Source: Verrucolacustris abundans
GTDB taxonomy: Bacteria > Verrucomicrobiota > Verrucomicrobiia > Methylacidiphilales > Verrucolacustridaceae
Assembly: GCA_965194535.1 (NCBI GenBank)
Contig: OZ239145.1
Span: 1,612,001 to 1,676,000 of the forward strand
Reading direction: 5' to 3'
Length of the DNA stretch: 64,000 nucleotides
Notes under the pieces: generated by a model
Databases searched by the model: none
Seen by the model: the letters and a program-made list of their open reading frames with translations, nothing else
Told to the model about the DNA's origin: nothing
Made by a program: the position numbers and the translations under genes
Part shown: positions 1 through 8,989 of the stretch, one piece after another
Position numbering within the stretch: the first letter of the stretch is position 1
How the letters are laid out: the number at the start of each line of letters is the position of its first letter

Positions 1-378
1 GAGCTGGGCTCCTTTTTTCGTAGTCGCTTGAATCTGAACCTCCCACCAACCCGCAATGAGTCTAGGAGCAGGGCTATTATTTGTTCCAGGCAACTCGATC
101 GGGGGATTGATTGGGTTCACCGCAGCACCCAAAAAAACCGTCCCATCATCTTCGATGGGCCGAAACTCCTTGCCCGTTGGTTGCAGATTATTCGTAGTAG
201 CCAGAATTTTTGCGGCACACGACTCCATCGCCTGCCTTCTCATCCCAGTTCGAAGCAACTCCACATTTATCCCGATCACCTCGTTCAGCGCCACCGCAAA
301 CCCCACAGCTGCAAAGGCAAAAACCGCCACCGCCAACATCACCTCGATTAATGTAAAAGATGGAGATCCCCTTTTCAC
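1..378 (-). CDS. GspI-like minor pseudopilin (partial, C-terminus beyond window)
   Basis: Reading from a GTG at 376-378 gives an open frame to base 1 without a stop (126 codons). The N-terminus is a type III (prepilin) signal: a short basic leader, then FTLIEVMLAV and a hydrophobic helix, with Glu at +5 of the mature protein. The start overlaps the stop of the upstream pseudopilin as GTGA, so translation is probably coupled. Position after gspG and gspH suggests the minor pseudopilin GspI of a type II secretion system, or a type IV pilus-like minor pilin. An oddity is Ser rather than Gly just before the cleavage site (Ser7/Phe8). The family is clear; the exact subunit name is inferred from order. 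Confidence 0.75.
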   Translation of the reverse strand, partial: MKRGSPSFTLIEVMLAVAVFAFAAVGFAVALNEVIGINVELLRTGMRRQAMESCAAKILATTNNLQPTGKEFRPIEDDGTVFLGAAVNPINPPIELPGTNNSPAPRLIAGWWEVQIQATTKKGAQL

Positions 379-839
379 CGCTTCTCCCTTGCTTCCGTCA
401 CACTTTCCCCCGTCAAAGCACTGAAGGAAAACTGCTCCTCATTTTCGTTATGTTTTAAAAGCACACGCACCGGTTCCACCAACCCACCCCCGGTAAACAG
501 CCACTGGTAATCCTCAGGCGTTTTCCATCCGCTTTTTCCTTTCGACCGATCGAGTGGCGTGACAATCATCATCTCCACTCCATTCTCAAAAGGTCTTCCA
601 TCCACACCTCCCCCACCAAGTACAACCCTCTGCGCCCTTCCTGTGCTTAAGGCCTTTTCTCGAGCTTGCCCCGCCTTCTCCTCCAAAAGCTTTCTAGCCG
701 ACTCCAAATCCCGATCTCCCCCCGTAGATGAAAGAAAAACCGCCGCTCCCCCCATAAATACCACACCAATCCCCACCGCTAACATGATTTCGAGAAGTGT
801 GAACCCCTTTCTCCCACGCCCCTTTGGCCGCCGCATCAT
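375..839 (-). CDS. GspH-like minor pseudopilin
   Basis: A 154-aa protein with a classical prepilin leader: basic residues 3-11, cleavage expected after Gly12 in GRKGFTLLEIM, Glu17 at +5, then a hydrophobic helix to about residue 33. The rest is a soluble domain of GspH/FimT size without a motif I recognise. Prepilin peptidase would process it and it would join the periplasmic pseudopilus of the type II secretion machine. It lies 17 nt after gspG and overlaps the next pseudopilin by 4 nt. The GspH assignment is from size and order; assignment to the pseudopilin class is firm. Confidence 0.8.
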   Translation of the reverse strand: MMRRPKGRGRKGFTLLEIMLAVGIGVVFMGGAAVFLSSTGGDRDLESARKLLEEKAGQAREKALSTGRAQRVVLGGGGVDGRPFENGVEMMIVTPLDRSKGKSGWKTPEDYQWLFTGGGLVEPVRVLLKHNENEEQFSFSALTGESVTEAREKR

Positions 840-856
840 CCGGCCCTTACCCCAAC

Positions 857-1270
857 TTACTTCGAGCTAATATCGTCGCCCTTGCCCCCATCGTCCTTGC
901 GGTCAGGCCCCATGGAGTACACCTTAAATCCTTTAGCAGATGAGGAATCGATCTTGTACTTGTAATCCTGACCCCACGGATCTTTCGGCAACTCCTCAAA
1001 ACCTTTTCCTGTTCCGACCAAGGCCTGCAAACCGGCCGATTGGGACAAAGGGACACCCCCATTTTTCATCTCATACATTCGCACCTGAGTAATAATCGCC
1101 TGCAGATCCCCGCGTGCTCTTTGCTCCTTCGCGAATTCCAGATTCCCCGTCAGCATAAAGATGGCCGACCCCATCAAAACGGTGATGATACCCACCACCA
1201 ACATAATCTCGATTAAGGTGAATCCAGCCCCATGAGCCAGCCGATGGTTTCTTAAATTTTTTGTCTTCAT
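857..1270 (-). CDS. gspG: Major pseudopilin GspG of type II secretion
   Basis: A 137-aa protein with prepilin leader (cleavage after Gly16, Glu21 at +5, hydrophobic helix 17-38). The C-terminal half carries the GspG signature: a DPWGQDYKY segment and an Asp-rich GPDRKDDGG...DD stretch, which in GspG forms the conserved calcium-binding loop. GspG is the main subunit of the pseudopilus that pushes substrates through the outer-membrane secretin. Its ATG overlaps the stop of the upstream unknown gene by 4 nt. Of the pseudopilins here this is the most certain subunit call. Confidence 0.92.
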   Translation of the reverse strand: MKTKNLRNHRLAHGAGFTLIEIMLVVGIITVLMGSAIFMLTGNLEFAKEQRARGDLQAIITQVRMYEMKNGGVPLSQSAGLQALVGTGKGFEELPKDPWGQDYKYKIDSSSAKGFKVYSMGPDRKDDGGKGDDISSK

Positions 1271-2460
1271 TCTTGTCTTAATCCTACGACCCCACTGCCG
1301 GTTGACAATCCTGTCCGTAACTTCGGTTGTGCCCTTTTTTCGATAAAACTCTCCACCCCTTTCTCCAACACAGGGAGGGAAACCTGTGAAATAACCGCTT
1401 GTGGCTTCGAAACGGCAGACGCCTTAGCCAACTCCTGACTCGCCTCACCAAAAACTACCTGAAGTCGGACATTCCTCACCGTCATTCCGCCCCCCACACC
1501 CGCTTGCCAATCCACCTGATTCTCACCTTTTCGCAATAAACCCACTGGCACATACGCCAACACCGTTCGCCATCCCCCATAACGAAGACTTTGCCCAAGA
1601 GCTCCCTGACGAAAACCTGGGTCGTCCAAACCAGGAAGCTCCACCGCCACTGCCGCTAAAGCTTGCCCATTCACCCATAACCACGGCTCCTCCCCGGGTG
1701 CCAATCCCGCCACCTGTGCCTCCAATCTTCCATACGCAGGCGATCCCGCAATCGGTGCAATAAATCGAACGGGACTCTGCCCATCAATCTTGATCGGGCC
1801 CTCATCCAAAACCGCATCCATAACCCGACCCTTGTCCTCATCCATCGGCCGATGACGACCCCCTCCATGCATTTCGTCCCCAGGCAAAACTTTTCCCCCA
1901 GGAGTCAGATACAAACCAGACGGCGCCGCCCATCCTGCCGCCAAAACCAACGGCTCCACCCAAGACAACTCCACTCTCTCCACCACCGACTCCTCACCCG
2001 TCGACTCCACAATCAGCTGACCCGCACCCCCTAAACTGCTTCTCTCAATCAAAAGCGTCCTTTGATGAAGCGAAGCCGCTTTCTCAAACAAGTTGCCACA
2101 CAACGTCACGGCACGCCCTGGCCCCTGCCAAATCACGCGTGCAAACCCATCCGCCGGTTCCCGAAAAACCACCGTAAACGCCAACTTAGAATCTCCCCCT
2201 GGAGGGCGAATCTGAACCCTCCACGTGGCCATCTGAACACCCCGTTGCGTACTGACTGGCCCCGCCCAACTTGGTAACGAATCCCCTGCCCGCTTCACAT
2301 CCCACACCGCAGGGGGAACTGCGTGCCCCGGAGGCGCCTCCGCAGTCCCCAACGAACTCGCCCAAAGGAGAAAGAAAAGCCATCCCATTCGGGCTAGACG
2401 ATTGCTCCATTTCTTCACGCTGCCAACTTTGGCAGGAATCTCCCGATTTCCTCCGCTCAC
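1267..2460 (-). CDS. Unknown secreted protein embedded in the gsp operon
   Basis: A 397-aa frame between gspF and gspG. Residues 24-42 form a hydrophobic segment ending near TAEA, so an exported protein or N-terminal anchor is likely. The mature part looks like two beta-rich domains (about 60-170 and 215-340), the second resembling a carbohydrate-binding or beta-sandwich fold in its WLWVNGQALA and WRTVLAYVPVGLL strands; this is inference only. I recognise no family. GTG at 2460 is the longest start; GTG at 2418 or ATG at 2391 are possible and all keep the hydrophobic segment. Its place inside the secretion operon suggests an accessory periplasmic component or an early substrate. Confidence 0.7.
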   Translation of the reverse strand: MSGGNREIPAKVGSVKKWSNRLARMGWLFFLLWASSLGTAEAPPGHAVPPAVWDVKRAGDSLPSWAGPVSTQRGVQMATWRVQIRPPGGDSKLAFTVVFREPADGFARVIWQGPGRAVTLCGNLFEKAASLHQRTLLIERSSLGGAGQLIVESTGEESVVERVELSWVEPLVLAAGWAAPSGLYLTPGGKVLPGDEMHGGGRHRPMDEDKGRVMDAVLDEGPIKIDGQSPVRFIAPIAGSPAYGRLEAQVAGLAPGEEPWLWVNGQALAAVAVELPGLDDPGFRQGALGQSLRYGGWRTVLAYVPVGLLRKGENQVDWQAGVGGGMTVRNVRLQVVFGEASQELAKASAVSKPQAVISQVSLPVLEKGVESFIEKRAQPKLRTGLSTGSGVVGLRQE

Positions 2461-2516
2461 CTGCCCGCTTGCTCACCCCATTCGTCAACAACCCTCGAAC
2501 CAGCCCGAATAAGTTA

Positions 2517-3749
2517 TTAAAGGCTTTTTCGCATTCCCGACATTGCCCCAAAGATACTCGTAATGATCGAGTACACCACTACGCCCACCACCAACGCGAT
2601 CACGACAATGATCACAGGCTGGATCAATGCGGTAATCCTCTGAATCTTGCGATCCATGTCCTTTTCAAAACGTGCTCCCGCCTTATCCAGCGCTTTTGAC
2701 AAATCCCCTGTCTGCTCCCCAACCGCTACCAGATCTAAAAACATGTCTGAAAAACCCCCCACCTGACGCAAAGCCCGACTCAAGGAGTATCCCTCCGAAA
2801 TCTGAACCGATGCCTTTTCTAAACGTAACCGATAGTAAGAATTCGGCGTAGCCTGCGTCACCAACTGCATCGCTTGCAATAGGGTCACCCCATTGGTCAG
2901 TAGATTGGCCAAGGTCTGACTAAACTGCGCATAGAAAGCCGCCTCCAATACCGCTCCAGCCACCGGAATCTTCATCCGCGCCTGATCCCACCAGATCTTT
3001 CCTGCAGGCTTCTGAATCCACTGCCAAAAAAGCAAACCGCCCAAGGCTAACCCCGCCGCCACAAGCCAACCATAGTGCACCAAAAAGTAACTGGTCCCCA
3101 AGAGAAGCTTCGTCACAAGAGGCGTGGTTTCGGGAGATTTGCTAAATAAACTTTCCAATTGTGGAACCAGAACCACGACAAACAGCACCATCAACAAAAT
3201 CCCTGCCCCACTCACAAACATCGGATAGATCAGCGCCTGAATAACGCGACCCTTCAGATCACTCAACTTTTTCAGGTACAGCACCTGCCGCTTCAAGATA
3301 GAACCCAACGCACCACTCACCTCTCCCGCCGCCACCAAGTTACAGTACAGATCTGAAAAACTTGCCGAAGCCGACTTCAGCGCACGCGAAAGGCTGGTTC
3401 CCTCTCGAACCTGATTTCGCAAACTCTGGGACACTGCTTTCAGTGACGAAGCTTCCGACCTCTGCTCCATCATTTTTAGTGCCCCCTCCAACTGTAATCC
3501 CGCATCCAGTAAATCCCCCAACTCCTCCGTAAAAGAAATGATCTGCGCCTCGGTCATCGGTTGCTCCACGGCGAAACCTCCTGCTCCTTCACCCCCTGCG
3601 GCCACTATCGCACCCTCCTCCTGCAATTTAAGAGGTCGCAAACGCAGCTTATTGAGATGAGCAAGCGCCTCCTGACGACTCTTTGCCTCTAACTTGCCCG
3701 CCGTCCTCCCCCCACCTGCCGCCAGCGCCTCGTAAGCGAAAGTCGGCAC
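2517..3749 (-). CDS. gspF: Type II secretion inner-membrane platform protein GspF (PilC family)
   Basis: A 410-aa protein with the standard two-repeat architecture of GspF/PilC: an N-terminal region MPTFAYEAL...GKLEA, then two cytoplasmic helical domains (about 70-165 and 275-370), each followed by membrane helices (about 170-195 and 220-245, and a final one near 377-400). GspF is the inner-membrane platform that couples the GspE ATPase to pseudopilus assembly. It begins 1 nt after the gspE stop, as expected for co-translated partners. Length matches the family (about 400 aa). Confidence 0.93.
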   Translation of the reverse strand: MPTFAYEALAAGGGRTAGKLEAKSRQEALAHLNKLRLRPLKLQEEGAIVAAGGEGAGGFAVEQPMTEAQIISFTEELGDLLDAGLQLEGALKMMEQRSEASSLKAVSQSLRNQVREGTSLSRALKSASASFSDLYCNLVAAGEVSGALGSILKRQVLYLKKLSDLKGRVIQALIYPMFVSGAGILLMVLFVVVLVPQLESLFSKSPETTPLVTKLLLGTSYFLVHYGWLVAAGLALGGLLFWQWIQKPAGKIWWDQARMKIPVAGAVLEAAFYAQFSQTLANLLTNGVTLLQAMQLVTQATPNSYYRLRLEKASVQISEGYSLSRALRQVGGFSDMFLDLVAVGEQTGDLSKALDKAGARFEKDMDRKIQRITALIQPVIIVVIALVVGVVVYSIITSIFGAMSGMRKSL

Positions 3750-3750
3750 T

Positions 3751-5460
3751 TCAACTCTCCTTATTTTTCGAGGCGTCCACCACCGTCACACGCAACACCT
3801 CCTCAATCGTCGTAGTCCCCTCCGCCACTTTGTCCCATCCGTCATCTCGCAAATTTCGCATTCCTTGGGATTTGGCCGCTTCTTTCAGCGCCGCGTTTGT
3901 CGCCTTTGCAGTAATCATTTCTTGAAGCAGAGGCGTGACCAAACAGATTTCAAAGATCGCCCGCCTGCCCTGATACCCCGTTTGCCGGCACCGGTCGCAC
4001 CCGACGGCTCGATGCGCCGTCGCCGCTTTCTCCAGCGGGATCCCAATATCCTTTAAATACTGCTCCGAATAGGTTGCAGGCTCACAACACCAAGGACAAA
4101 GAACGCGAACCAACCTTTGAGCGATGAACGCCCGAACCGAGGATCCCACTAAAAACGGTTCGATTCCCATATCTACCAAACGCGTGATACCCCCAATCGC
4201 GTCATTCGTGTGCAAAGTCGAAAAAACCAAATGCCCCGTCAACGCCGCACGAATTGCGATCTCTGTCGTTTCCACATCCCGCATCTCTCCCACCATCACC
4301 ACATTCGGATCTCCTCGCAAAATACTCCTTAACCCTGCAGCAAAGGTCAGATTGATCTCGGGCTTTACCGCAATTTGTACAACCCCAGGGATCTTGTTTT
4401 CTACAGGATCCTCAATCGTCACGATGCGCCGGTCCTTCGTATTCAGGGACGCCAAGAAAGTGTACAATGTGGTCGATTTTCCCGACCCCGTCGGTCCCGT
4501 GATCAAAACAATGCCATTCGGAAGAGCCAATAGATTTCTTACGCTGGCCTCATGAATCGGGCTTAAGCCCATTTGGGCAAAATCAAATCTCTGCTGCCCC
4601 AAAAGCCGGAGACTAATCGACTCCCCCGTCACAGACGGAATCGTCGCAATACGCACGTCGATCGGTCGTCCTTCAAACTCCAGATTAATTCGACCGTCCT
4701 GCGGAAGCCTCCTCTCCGCAATATCCAGGTGCGCCATGATCTTGATTCGAGAAATAAGCGAGGCCTGAAAGAGTTTAATCCTTGGAGGGACCGGAATATT
4801 TCGCAGCACCCCGTCAATCCGATACCGCACCTGCAGATCATCCTCCAGAGGTTCAATATGAATATCTGTCGCCCGCTCCTGTAACGCCTCGCGGATGATC
4901 TGATTCACAAACTTAATGACCGATGCCTCCGAATCGTTTTCATCTAAAATAGTTGTCTCCTGCTCAAGATCATTCGCAGAGGCAAACTCCCCCCCTGCCT
5001 CAAGAATTTCATCAAACGTCTCGGCACCTACTCCGTACCCGCCCCTTAGCCCATCTAAAACCGCTCTGCGCGGAGCCAAGATCCACTGGGTATCTCCTCC
5101 CCAAAATCCCGCCAGTGCCTGCCGAGCCAAATGATCAAAAGGATCAAAACATAAGACGGGTAGTGCCTCCCCATCCGCAACAGTGACAGGCAAAAGGCGA
5201 TGCCGTAACGCAATCCTTGCAGGAAACTTCTCCCGTAAAGGCGCAGGGATAGGCGGAATTTCCCCTTCCCAAACAGGTAATCCAAGCGACTCACCCAGTT
5301 TGTGAGCAAAAACTTTCTCATCCACTTGTCCAGTCTCCAGAAGAGCATTCACCATCGATCTCTGCTCCACCGACGCGTCCACCACCGCTTTTTCACAAAC
5401 AGGTAAATCCTTTGCCCCCGACTGCTGAGCCAACTGGAGCAAGGATTGGGCTAAACTCAT
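3751..5460 (-). CDS. gspE: Type II secretion / type IV pilus assembly ATPase GspE
   Basis: A 569-aa hexameric secretion ATPase that powers pseudopilus assembly at the inner membrane. Residues about 20-130 resemble the N-terminal GspE/PilB domain. The motor shows Walker A GPTGSGKST (322-330), the Asp box VTIEDPVE (347-354), Walker B region NVVMVGEMRD (386-395) and the His box STLHTNDA (414-421). A zinc-binding C-terminal module is present, with cysteines at 455/458 and 488/491. The ATG overlaps the stop of the upstream aminopeptidase gene by 4 nt, so the secretion operon probably begins at or before that gene. Confidence 0.95.
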   Translation of the reverse strand: MSLAQSLLQLAQQSGAKDLPVCEKAVVDASVEQRSMVNALLETGQVDEKVFAHKLGESLGLPVWEGEIPPIPAPLREKFPARIALRHRLLPVTVADGEALPVLCFDPFDHLARQALAGFWGGDTQWILAPRRAVLDGLRGGYGVGAETFDEILEAGGEFASANDLEQETTILDENDSEASVIKFVNQIIREALQERATDIHIEPLEDDLQVRYRIDGVLRNIPVPPRIKLFQASLISRIKIMAHLDIAERRLPQDGRINLEFEGRPIDVRIATIPSVTGESISLRLLGQQRFDFAQMGLSPIHEASVRNLLALPNGIVLITGPTGSGKSTTLYTFLASLNTKDRRIVTIEDPVENKIPGVVQIAVKPEINLTFAAGLRSILRGDPNVVMVGEMRDVETTEIAIRAALTGHLVFSTLHTNDAIGGITRLVDMGIEPFLVGSSVRAFIAQRLVRVLCPWCCEPATYSEQYLKDIGIPLEKAATAHRAVGCDRCRQTGYQGRRAIFEICLVTPLLQEMITAKATNAALKEAAKSQGMRNLRDDGWDKVAEGTTTIEEVLRVTVVDASKNKES

Positions 5461-6584
5461 ACCGTAAGAACCTTTGCCAGTCGCTCCGGATTGAGACCTG
5501 CCAGTTCCTTGGTGACAAACTGCCCGTCCTCCCGAATCAACTTTCCATCAAAGAAGATCCTGCCCCCTCCATGCGCCCGATCCTGAAGATTCACCAGATC
5601 CCAATGAATTTGAGACCGATTTCCATTGTCTGCCTCCTCGTAAGCCTGACCTGGGGTAAAGTGAAACGAACCAGCAATCTTTTCATCAAAGAGAATATCC
5701 CGTATCGGATCGCGAATGTAGGGATTTAATCCCAAGGAAAATTCACCCACATACCTCGCTCCCTCGTCACTTGAAAAGATCTCCTCCAAATCCCGACTCC
5801 GCTCCGCTGCAGTTGCCTGAACGATCTTGCCCTTGGCAAACCGCAAACAAACCCGATCAAATGGCATGCCACGATAGACCGCAGGCGCATTAAAGGTCAC
5901 CTGCCCCTCAACACTATTTTTGACAGGCGCGGTAAACACCTCCCCATCCGGAATATTTCTTTCCCCCACACATGGAATCACACCGATGTTACGAATTGAA
6001 AACCGCAAATCGGTTCCTGGCCCAAGAATCTGAACTCGATCGGTTCTTCTCATCAAGGAGACCAGCGGCTTAACCGCGTGGGACATCTTCCGGTAATCCA
6101 GATTACAAACCTTAAAATAAAGATCCGTGAACGCTTCCGTGCTCATCCCCGCCGCCTGCGCCATCGCAGGGGTCGGCCAACGTAAAACAACCCAGCGGGT
6201 ATGATTAATGCGATAATCAGAAATAGGCCTCAGAATCTTTCCGGCCAATTTCTGCTTCTCGGCTGGGATATCGCTCGACTCAAAACTGTTTTGAGAGCCC
6301 CGTAGCGCGATGAACGCCTGCATCGTTTTCATCCATGCTAACTCATGCTTCCCAGAAAGCTTTAAACCCGCCTCTGTCACACCCCGGCCGATCTCCCTAG
6401 AGATTCGCCCCGTGGAGACGCGGACATACGGTTCCGCCCCACGTGCTCGAACTGCACGAATCAGCTCCACCACAAAATCTTCAGGAATCTCCGCCGCCTC
6501 AATCCATACCCGATCTCCACGGCGAAGGGCCGTCGAATATCCCGCCAAAAGCTGGGTTAACTTGCCGTACCGAGGATCGCTCAT
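5457..6584 (-). CDS. M29 family metallo-aminopeptidase (AmpS/aminopeptidase T type)
   Basis: A 375-aa cytoplasmic enzyme predicted to remove N-terminal residues from peptides using a two-metal centre. Family features are visible in order: the GDRVWIEA start region, an N-terminal domain of about 200 residues, the GEVFTAPV and VEGQVTFN segments, then the metal-ligand run VGEFSLGLNP, GSFHFTPGQAY and IHWDLV near the C-terminus, with Glu, His and His-x-Asp in the expected order. Length is slightly below the usual roughly 400-410. It is first in the - strand unit that continues into gspE. A link to secretion is positional only; substrate preference is unknown. Confidence 0.88.
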   Translation of the reverse strand: MSDPRYGKLTQLLAGYSTALRRGDRVWIEAAEIPEDFVVELIRAVRARGAEPYVRVSTGRISREIGRGVTEAGLKLSGKHELAWMKTMQAFIALRGSQNSFESSDIPAEKQKLAGKILRPISDYRINHTRWVVLRWPTPAMAQAAGMSTEAFTDLYFKVCNLDYRKMSHAVKPLVSLMRRTDRVQILGPGTDLRFSIRNIGVIPCVGERNIPDGEVFTAPVKNSVEGQVTFNAPAVYRGMPFDRVCLRFAKGKIVQATAAERSRDLEEIFSSDEGARYVGEFSLGLNPYIRDPIRDILFDEKIAGSFHFTPGQAYEEADNGNRSQIHWDLVNLQDRAHGGGRIFFDGKLIREDGQFVTKELAGLNPERLAKVLTV

Positions 6585-6628
6585 CGGGATCTTTCCCCCG
6601 GGCAGAAGAGGGAGTAAGCTATGGATGC

Positions 6629-7225
6629 GTGAAGAGTCATAACCATAAGTTTCAACCAGTTAACCTTTTTGGCAAGCTGGTCGGCGCACTTCTTATCTTC
6701 TCCTGTGGCCTAACTTGGGCCGAACCCGCCCCTGCCATTCTGTCGGGTACTGCCACAATCCAACTCAAAAATAGTGATTCTCCTCAAAATCTGAGCGGAA
6801 TGGACATCGTGCTAGCTCCACCCTCCCTGATTCCAGAGATTCGCCGCCTGCGAATGGAAACATGGAGAACAGAGGGCTTGGCCATTCAGAGAAAACCGGA
6901 TGGCGAAGAGCAGCCCGTCGGCATCAAAATAGATTTTTCCGACGGATACAAGAATCTGGACCTCAAAGCTCTTAGCCAGGCCGCCGCAAACGCGGCTACG
7001 GCCCGTACCCGGGCGTCGACAAATGGAACGTTTACACTCTCCTCCCTTCCCCCAGGACCACACGCTCTCTATGCCCAGTACAAAAGCCGATATGCTGTTG
7101 CGTACTGGCTTCTTGAAGTCAACCTGATCGCTGGAAAAACAAATCAGCTTAACCTTTCACAAACCAACGCTGCCGAAATCTTCAACCGCTTCGAAAAGAA
7201 AAATACCTCCACCCCTTCCCGCTAA
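6629..7225 (+). CDS. Small secreted protein with carboxypeptidase-regulatory-like fold (unknown function)
   Basis: From a GTG at 6629 the product is 198 aa with a signal peptide: KSHNHK basic start, hydrophobic core LVGALLIFSCGLTWA, likely cut after Ala before EPAP. The open frame continues further upstream but runs into the divergent aminopeptidase gene, so the GTG is preferred. Residues roughly 135-185 (NGTFTLSSLPPGPHALYAQY...LIAGKTNQLNL) look like the beta-sandwich repeat found in carboxypeptidase-regulatory-like domains. No enzyme motif is visible. It is divergent from the aminopeptidase (44 nt apart) and ends 3 nt from the convergent ABC exporter gene. Confidence 0.65.
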   Translation: MKSHNHKFQPVNLFGKLVGALLIFSCGLTWAEPAPAILSGTATIQLKNSDSPQNLSGMDIVLAPPSLIPEIRRLRMETWRTEGLAIQRKPDGEEQPVGIKIDFSDGYKNLDLKALSQAAANAATARTRASTNGTFTLSSLPPGPHALYAQYKSRYAVAYWLLEVNLIAGKTNQLNLSQTNAAEIFNRFEKKNTSTPSR

Positions 7226-7228
7226 GTC

Positions 7229-8989
7229 TCACCCACTCGTAGCCTGCCAAAGGCGCCAATACGCACCTTTGCGTGCCAGCAACTCTTCCCCCTTACCCTC
7301 CTCAACTAACCTACCCTTCTCCAAAACCAAAATTCGATCCGCACGATGAGCCGCATGCAAACGATGGGTGACCAGTAGAGTTGTCGGACGACTCATCAAC
7401 TTGCCCAGTACATCCAACAACTCTCTCTCGGTTGTCGCATCCAGTGCACTCGTAGGCTCGTCGAGAAGAAGAATGGGTGCATCCCGCAAAAAAGCCCTCG
7501 CGATTCCGATTCTCTGTCTCTGCCCCCCACTCATCATCACCCCTCTCTCCCCCACTTGCGTCTCATACCCCTTGGGTAGTCCCATGATAAATTCATCCGC
7601 TTGAGCCTCCTTGGCAGCTCTCTCAATTTCCCGCACGGACGCTCCAAGTCGACCATACGCAATATTTTCACGCACCGTTCCATTCAATAAAACTGTCTCC
7701 TGCAGCACCAGTGCTTGATGGGACCTCAAATCCTTTTTGGATAGATTCCGCAAGTCGATCCCGTGAATCTGAATCGTGCCTTTTGACGGATCGTAAAATC
7801 TGGGCAAAAGCGAAAGGAGAGTCGTCTTTCCGGCTCCTGTGCCCCCAACCACCGCAACAGATTCGCCAGGCTCGATTCGAAAGCTTAAATCACGCAATAC
7901 CTCGTCCCCTCTCGCATACTGAAAGTCCACGTGCTGAAACTCAATCGCCCCTGCTCCCGTTGGCAATCGGACTGGCACCTTGGGATCAGGCAAATCATCC
8001 GGCGTATCCAACACCTCAAATACTCGTTGAGCGGCCGCCGCAGCCCCCTCCATCGACCAAGCCGTGTAACTCAACTGCTCCAAAGGCGAATACAACATTC
8101 CCAAGTAAGCTAAAAAAACTAGCATATCCCCCAGCGTCATTCGTCCTGCCATCACTTCGCCCGCACCAGCCCACAATAGTGCCGCGGATCCGAACGCCAA
8201 AAAGGTTCCCACAACCAAAGTGCTTGCCACATTTGTCATGGAAAGCCGTAGATTAGCCTCCAGAGCCTGACGACAATCCCTGCGGAAAAGATCCACCTCG
8301 TGCGATTCCCTGCCAAACGCATGCACGACGCGAATACTTGAAAGCCCTTCACTCGCCCTAGCCAAGACATCGCTCTCCTGAGCTTGTAACGCCGCCGTCT
8401 CCTTACGAATCCGACCTGCGTACTGCACGATCGCCAGCATGAGAAATGGAATCACCGCAAGGGAGAGAAGCGCAAGGAGCGGACTCATTCTCCACATGAT
8501 AAAGAAAGTTCCAAAGAGGGTCAGAAGCGACCCCAAAATCGTTGCAAAACCCCGATTAAAATAGGTCTGAACTGCTTGAGCATCGTAGGCGACTCGAAAG
8601 CTCGAGTCTGAACTTCTGCGCGAATCATGAAACCGTAGTGGAAGAGATTGGAGATACGCATAGAGATCGGTTCGGACCCGCAAAAGAGCCTGCAGTCCCA
8701 CTTCGATCAATGTGTAAGTCTGGGCCAGATTGACCGCTCCCCAAAGAAGGTGAATGAGGACAAGTGCCCCGCAAGTAAAGGCCAAAGCAGTCGGAAAGGT
8801 CCAGAAACCCCCTCCCCATGGGAATTGAATTCCTCCCTGGGGCGCCGTCAAAACGGAATCGACGATAAACTTAAGAGGCCACGGCTTGAGCAGATTGAAT
8901 AGTGTCGCTGTAAATAAAAGACCTAAAGCAAGGGAGATTCTGCCCGCGAAAGGCCGGTAGTAGCGAAGGATTCGTAGGGTCAGGTTCAT
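7229..8989 (-). CDS. ABC exporter, fused permease-ATPase (MsbA-like)
   Basis: A 586-aa half-transporter: a transmembrane domain with about six helices (1-300) then an ATPase domain with Walker A GGTGAGKTT, signature SGGQRQRIGIARAF and Walker B LLLDEPTSALD, ending with the H-loop VTHRLHAAH. It should act as a homodimer exporting a lipid, glycan-lipid or hydrophobic compound. The frame extends 37 codons upstream, but ATG at 8987-8989 overlaps the previous stop as ATGA and starts a normal N-terminus (MNLTLRILRYYRP), so it is chosen. Coupling to the hydrolase-glycosyltransferase gene suggests export of the product of that enzyme; this is an inference. Confidence 0.92.
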   Translation of the reverse strand: MNLTLRILRYYRPFAGRISLALGLLFTATLFNLLKPWPLKFIVDSVLTAPQGGIQFPWGGGFWTFPTALAFTCGALVLIHLLWGAVNLAQTYTLIEVGLQALLRVRTDLYAYLQSLPLRFHDSRRSSDSSFRVAYDAQAVQTYFNRGFATILGSLLTLFGTFFIMWRMSPLLALLSLAVIPFLMLAIVQYAGRIRKETAALQAQESDVLARASEGLSSIRVVHAFGRESHEVDLFRRDCRQALEANLRLSMTNVASTLVVGTFLAFGSAALLWAGAGEVMAGRMTLGDMLVFLAYLGMLYSPLEQLSYTAWSMEGAAAAAQRVFEVLDTPDDLPDPKVPVRLPTGAGAIEFQHVDFQYARGDEVLRDLSFRIEPGESVAVVGGTGAGKTTLLSLLPRFYDPSKGTIQIHGIDLRNLSKKDLRSHQALVLQETVLLNGTVRENIAYGRLGASVREIERAAKEAQADEFIMGLPKGYETQVGERGVMMSGGQRQRIGIARAFLRDAPILLLDEPTSALDATTERELLDVLGKLMSRPTTLLVTHRLHAAHRADRILVLEKGRLVEEGKGEELLARKGAYWRLWQATSG

